Origin: Azadirachta indica
Taxonomy: Eukaryota > Streptophyta > Magnoliopsida > Sapindales > Meliaceae
Assembly: GCA_022749755.1 (NCBI GenBank)
Contig: CM040441.1
Location: forward strand, 13,021,475-13,085,474
Direction: 5' to 3'
DNA length: 64,000 bases
Shown piece by piece: positions 62,369-64,000 of the stretch. Every line of letters starts with the position of its first letter. The first letter of the stretch is position 1. Below the pieces are notes generated by a model. It had not been told where the DNA came from. It made no database searches and worked only from the letters and a program-made list of their open reading frames with translations. A program made the position numbers and the translations under genes.

Positions 62369-62826
62369 ATTCGACTAAGAACTCATGCGAACATTTATAA
62401 TAATTGCGAAAATAATTTATGATTAAGCAACAACAAAGAATAATTCTTCTGGGGAGTGGTAAGAATGGCCGACCAGGCATTTGGCAAATACAATTAGAGC
62501 CAAACTGTAACGGGAAATTTCCTACCTCCTCAGTAACGTTAAGGCTCACTAGATCGTGCTCGTTGTTTGAGTCCAACTCCAGGGAAAGGATTTGACTCCA
62601 CAGGTATGTCTTTTACAGCTACAGTCATTTTGGGTTGTCGTTTCGCGTATTCTTTCACAGCTACTTCCATTCCCTTAGTTTGGGATGTTTCTTAATTGTA
62701 TCAACTTATAAATCGTAAGAATATGTATAATAATGTATTGTAATTGTGTGAATTTGTCGATCCATATTATGCACAACTTCAACTTTCTTAAAAATGCACT
62801 ACTAATAAGCAGTAATTTCCTAACTG

Positions 62827-62858
<32 letters not shown>

Positions 62859-64000
62859 CGTGCATACGTCAACGCAGAAGTATTTTAAATACTAGTTTTG
62901 ACAATATCATCGACGATAAGATTTGAACAAATAAGGGGAAGACACATACATGGTTAATCTCCATCTCTCTATTTTTTTATTATATTCTGCTGAAATTTGG
63001 GAATTAATTGTTACTTTAATACTCTGGTACTTAATTTAGCGATAGTTTCAATTAATCTAGATGAAGTTTTGGAAAAAAGCACAGTTGTTTAGATATAATA
63101 CTTTGCCATATATCTTCTTTTATTGTGTTGATTAATGTTCTACAATAAGGGGTATTTTGATATTGTAGTGTTTTTTTCATAGTAGATAAAGTGTTCCATA
63201 AACAAATTGAATTACAAATCTCTGATTAAAATTACATATTTTTTTTTAACTTATATTTGACATTAACTGCTTTTATCTCAAAATAACTATGACTTTAAGG
63301 TTATATTACCATAATACTAAACAAAACTTATGCAGAAGAGTCCGTTCCAAAAAAATATATATATCAATAAAGATACGGAACCATAATATATATAAATATC
63401 TCTAATACTTCAAAAAAAAAACATCTAATATCCAATGTACACTTATATTATGTATTTCAGTCATGAATTTCATAAGATGTAATATTATATTATATTCCAT
63501 TATTTCTTTTCAACAAAAATTTCTCACTTGAGGGTCGTTCAATTTTAATGTGCTTCAGTCCTCTCTCTGAATCTCAGCTAATTTGGCGCAGTTATCGTTC
63601 AAAAATTGGGTCCACAGGATAATGTTTTTTATTAACTGATGATCGGTACATATTCACATTCATGTGTGTAGATAATATTCAGGAATAAGCCAATACATAT
63701 AAATTAGTGACTTTTATATGAAGAGTTGACTTAAACTCTTTGGTTCAAGTTGAGTTCTCATGACACAAATTTACTACAATTTTTTAATAGTTTTCCTTTA
63801 CTGCTATTCTGGCAAGTTAATTAATTCTTCACCTCATTTGTTTTCTCCTCAACTCCTTAAAAGGTAAATTTTGATTTTGATTTTCTTACTGTGTATATTA
63901 TATTATATATTCTTTAAGAAAACTTGTAAATAAGGTAAGAATGCAGTAATAACAATGTGGCCTCCAAATTTTCATGATATCTATAGTAAGAATATAGCTG
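62369..64000. other. AT-rich terminal stretch
   Basis: A (TA)n microsatellite occupies 62831-62858. 62440-62680 is of moderate GC content and may be the 3' part or UTR of the candidate gene at 62144. Nothing else is recognised up to the window end. Confidence 0.4.
62831..62858. repeat. (TA)n microsatellite
   Basis: About fourteen TA units. Confidence 0.9.

Overview
This 64 kb window is nuclear DNA of a flowering plant, most likely a eudicot. It is AT-rich, its genes carry many GT-AG introns, and it encodes chloroplast glutamine synthetase, a plastid EcfT-like transporter subunit and a plant ankyrin-PGG protein, next to plant-type transposons. I assembled the gene models by hand, checking splice sites, reading phase and total length. 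I cannot name the species.

Layout. (1) 1-5.8 kb: three related F-box genes on the minus strand, all broken by stops or frameshifts, each in AT-rich spacer. (2) 7.2-12.8 kb (minus): a seven-exon gene for the plastid EcfT-like protein ABCI12; its fifth intron holds a complete TRIM retrotransposon. A tRNA-Arg(UCU) lies just upstream. (3) 14.0-15.2 kb (minus): a four-exon AWPM-19-family membrane protein. (4) 16.2-20.9 kb (minus): plastid glutamine synthetase GLN2/GS2, 13 coding exons plus a 5'UTR intron. (5) 24.1-31.6 kb (plus): a 14-exon alpha/beta hydrolase with a long acidic, Ser-rich tail holding a probable ubiquitin-interacting motif; three CACGTG boxes lie upstream. (6) 32.9-35.5 kb (minus): a two-exon armadillo-repeat membrane protein, convergent with (5). 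(7) 40.9-46.3 kb: a decayed Mutator-like (MULE) transposon with ~110 bp terminal inverted repeats and a perfect 9 bp target-site duplication. (8) 47.6-48.4 kb: a plant RNase H-like retroelement relic with an internally repeated segment. (9) 48.8-54.2 kb (minus): a five-exon ankyrin-repeat/PGG membrane protein. (10) 54.8-64 kb: AT-rich, gene-poor sequence with microsatellites, a possible MITE and one small candidate gene with an N-myristoylation-type start.

The intact genes do not form a pathway. GS2 and ABCI12 both act in plastids, but their proximity looks incidental. The most unusual material is in the repeats: the TRIM with a private 30-bp tandem array, the bounded MULE, the repeated RNase H fragment and the decaying F-box cluster. 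I see no sign of a wholly new multi-gene system.
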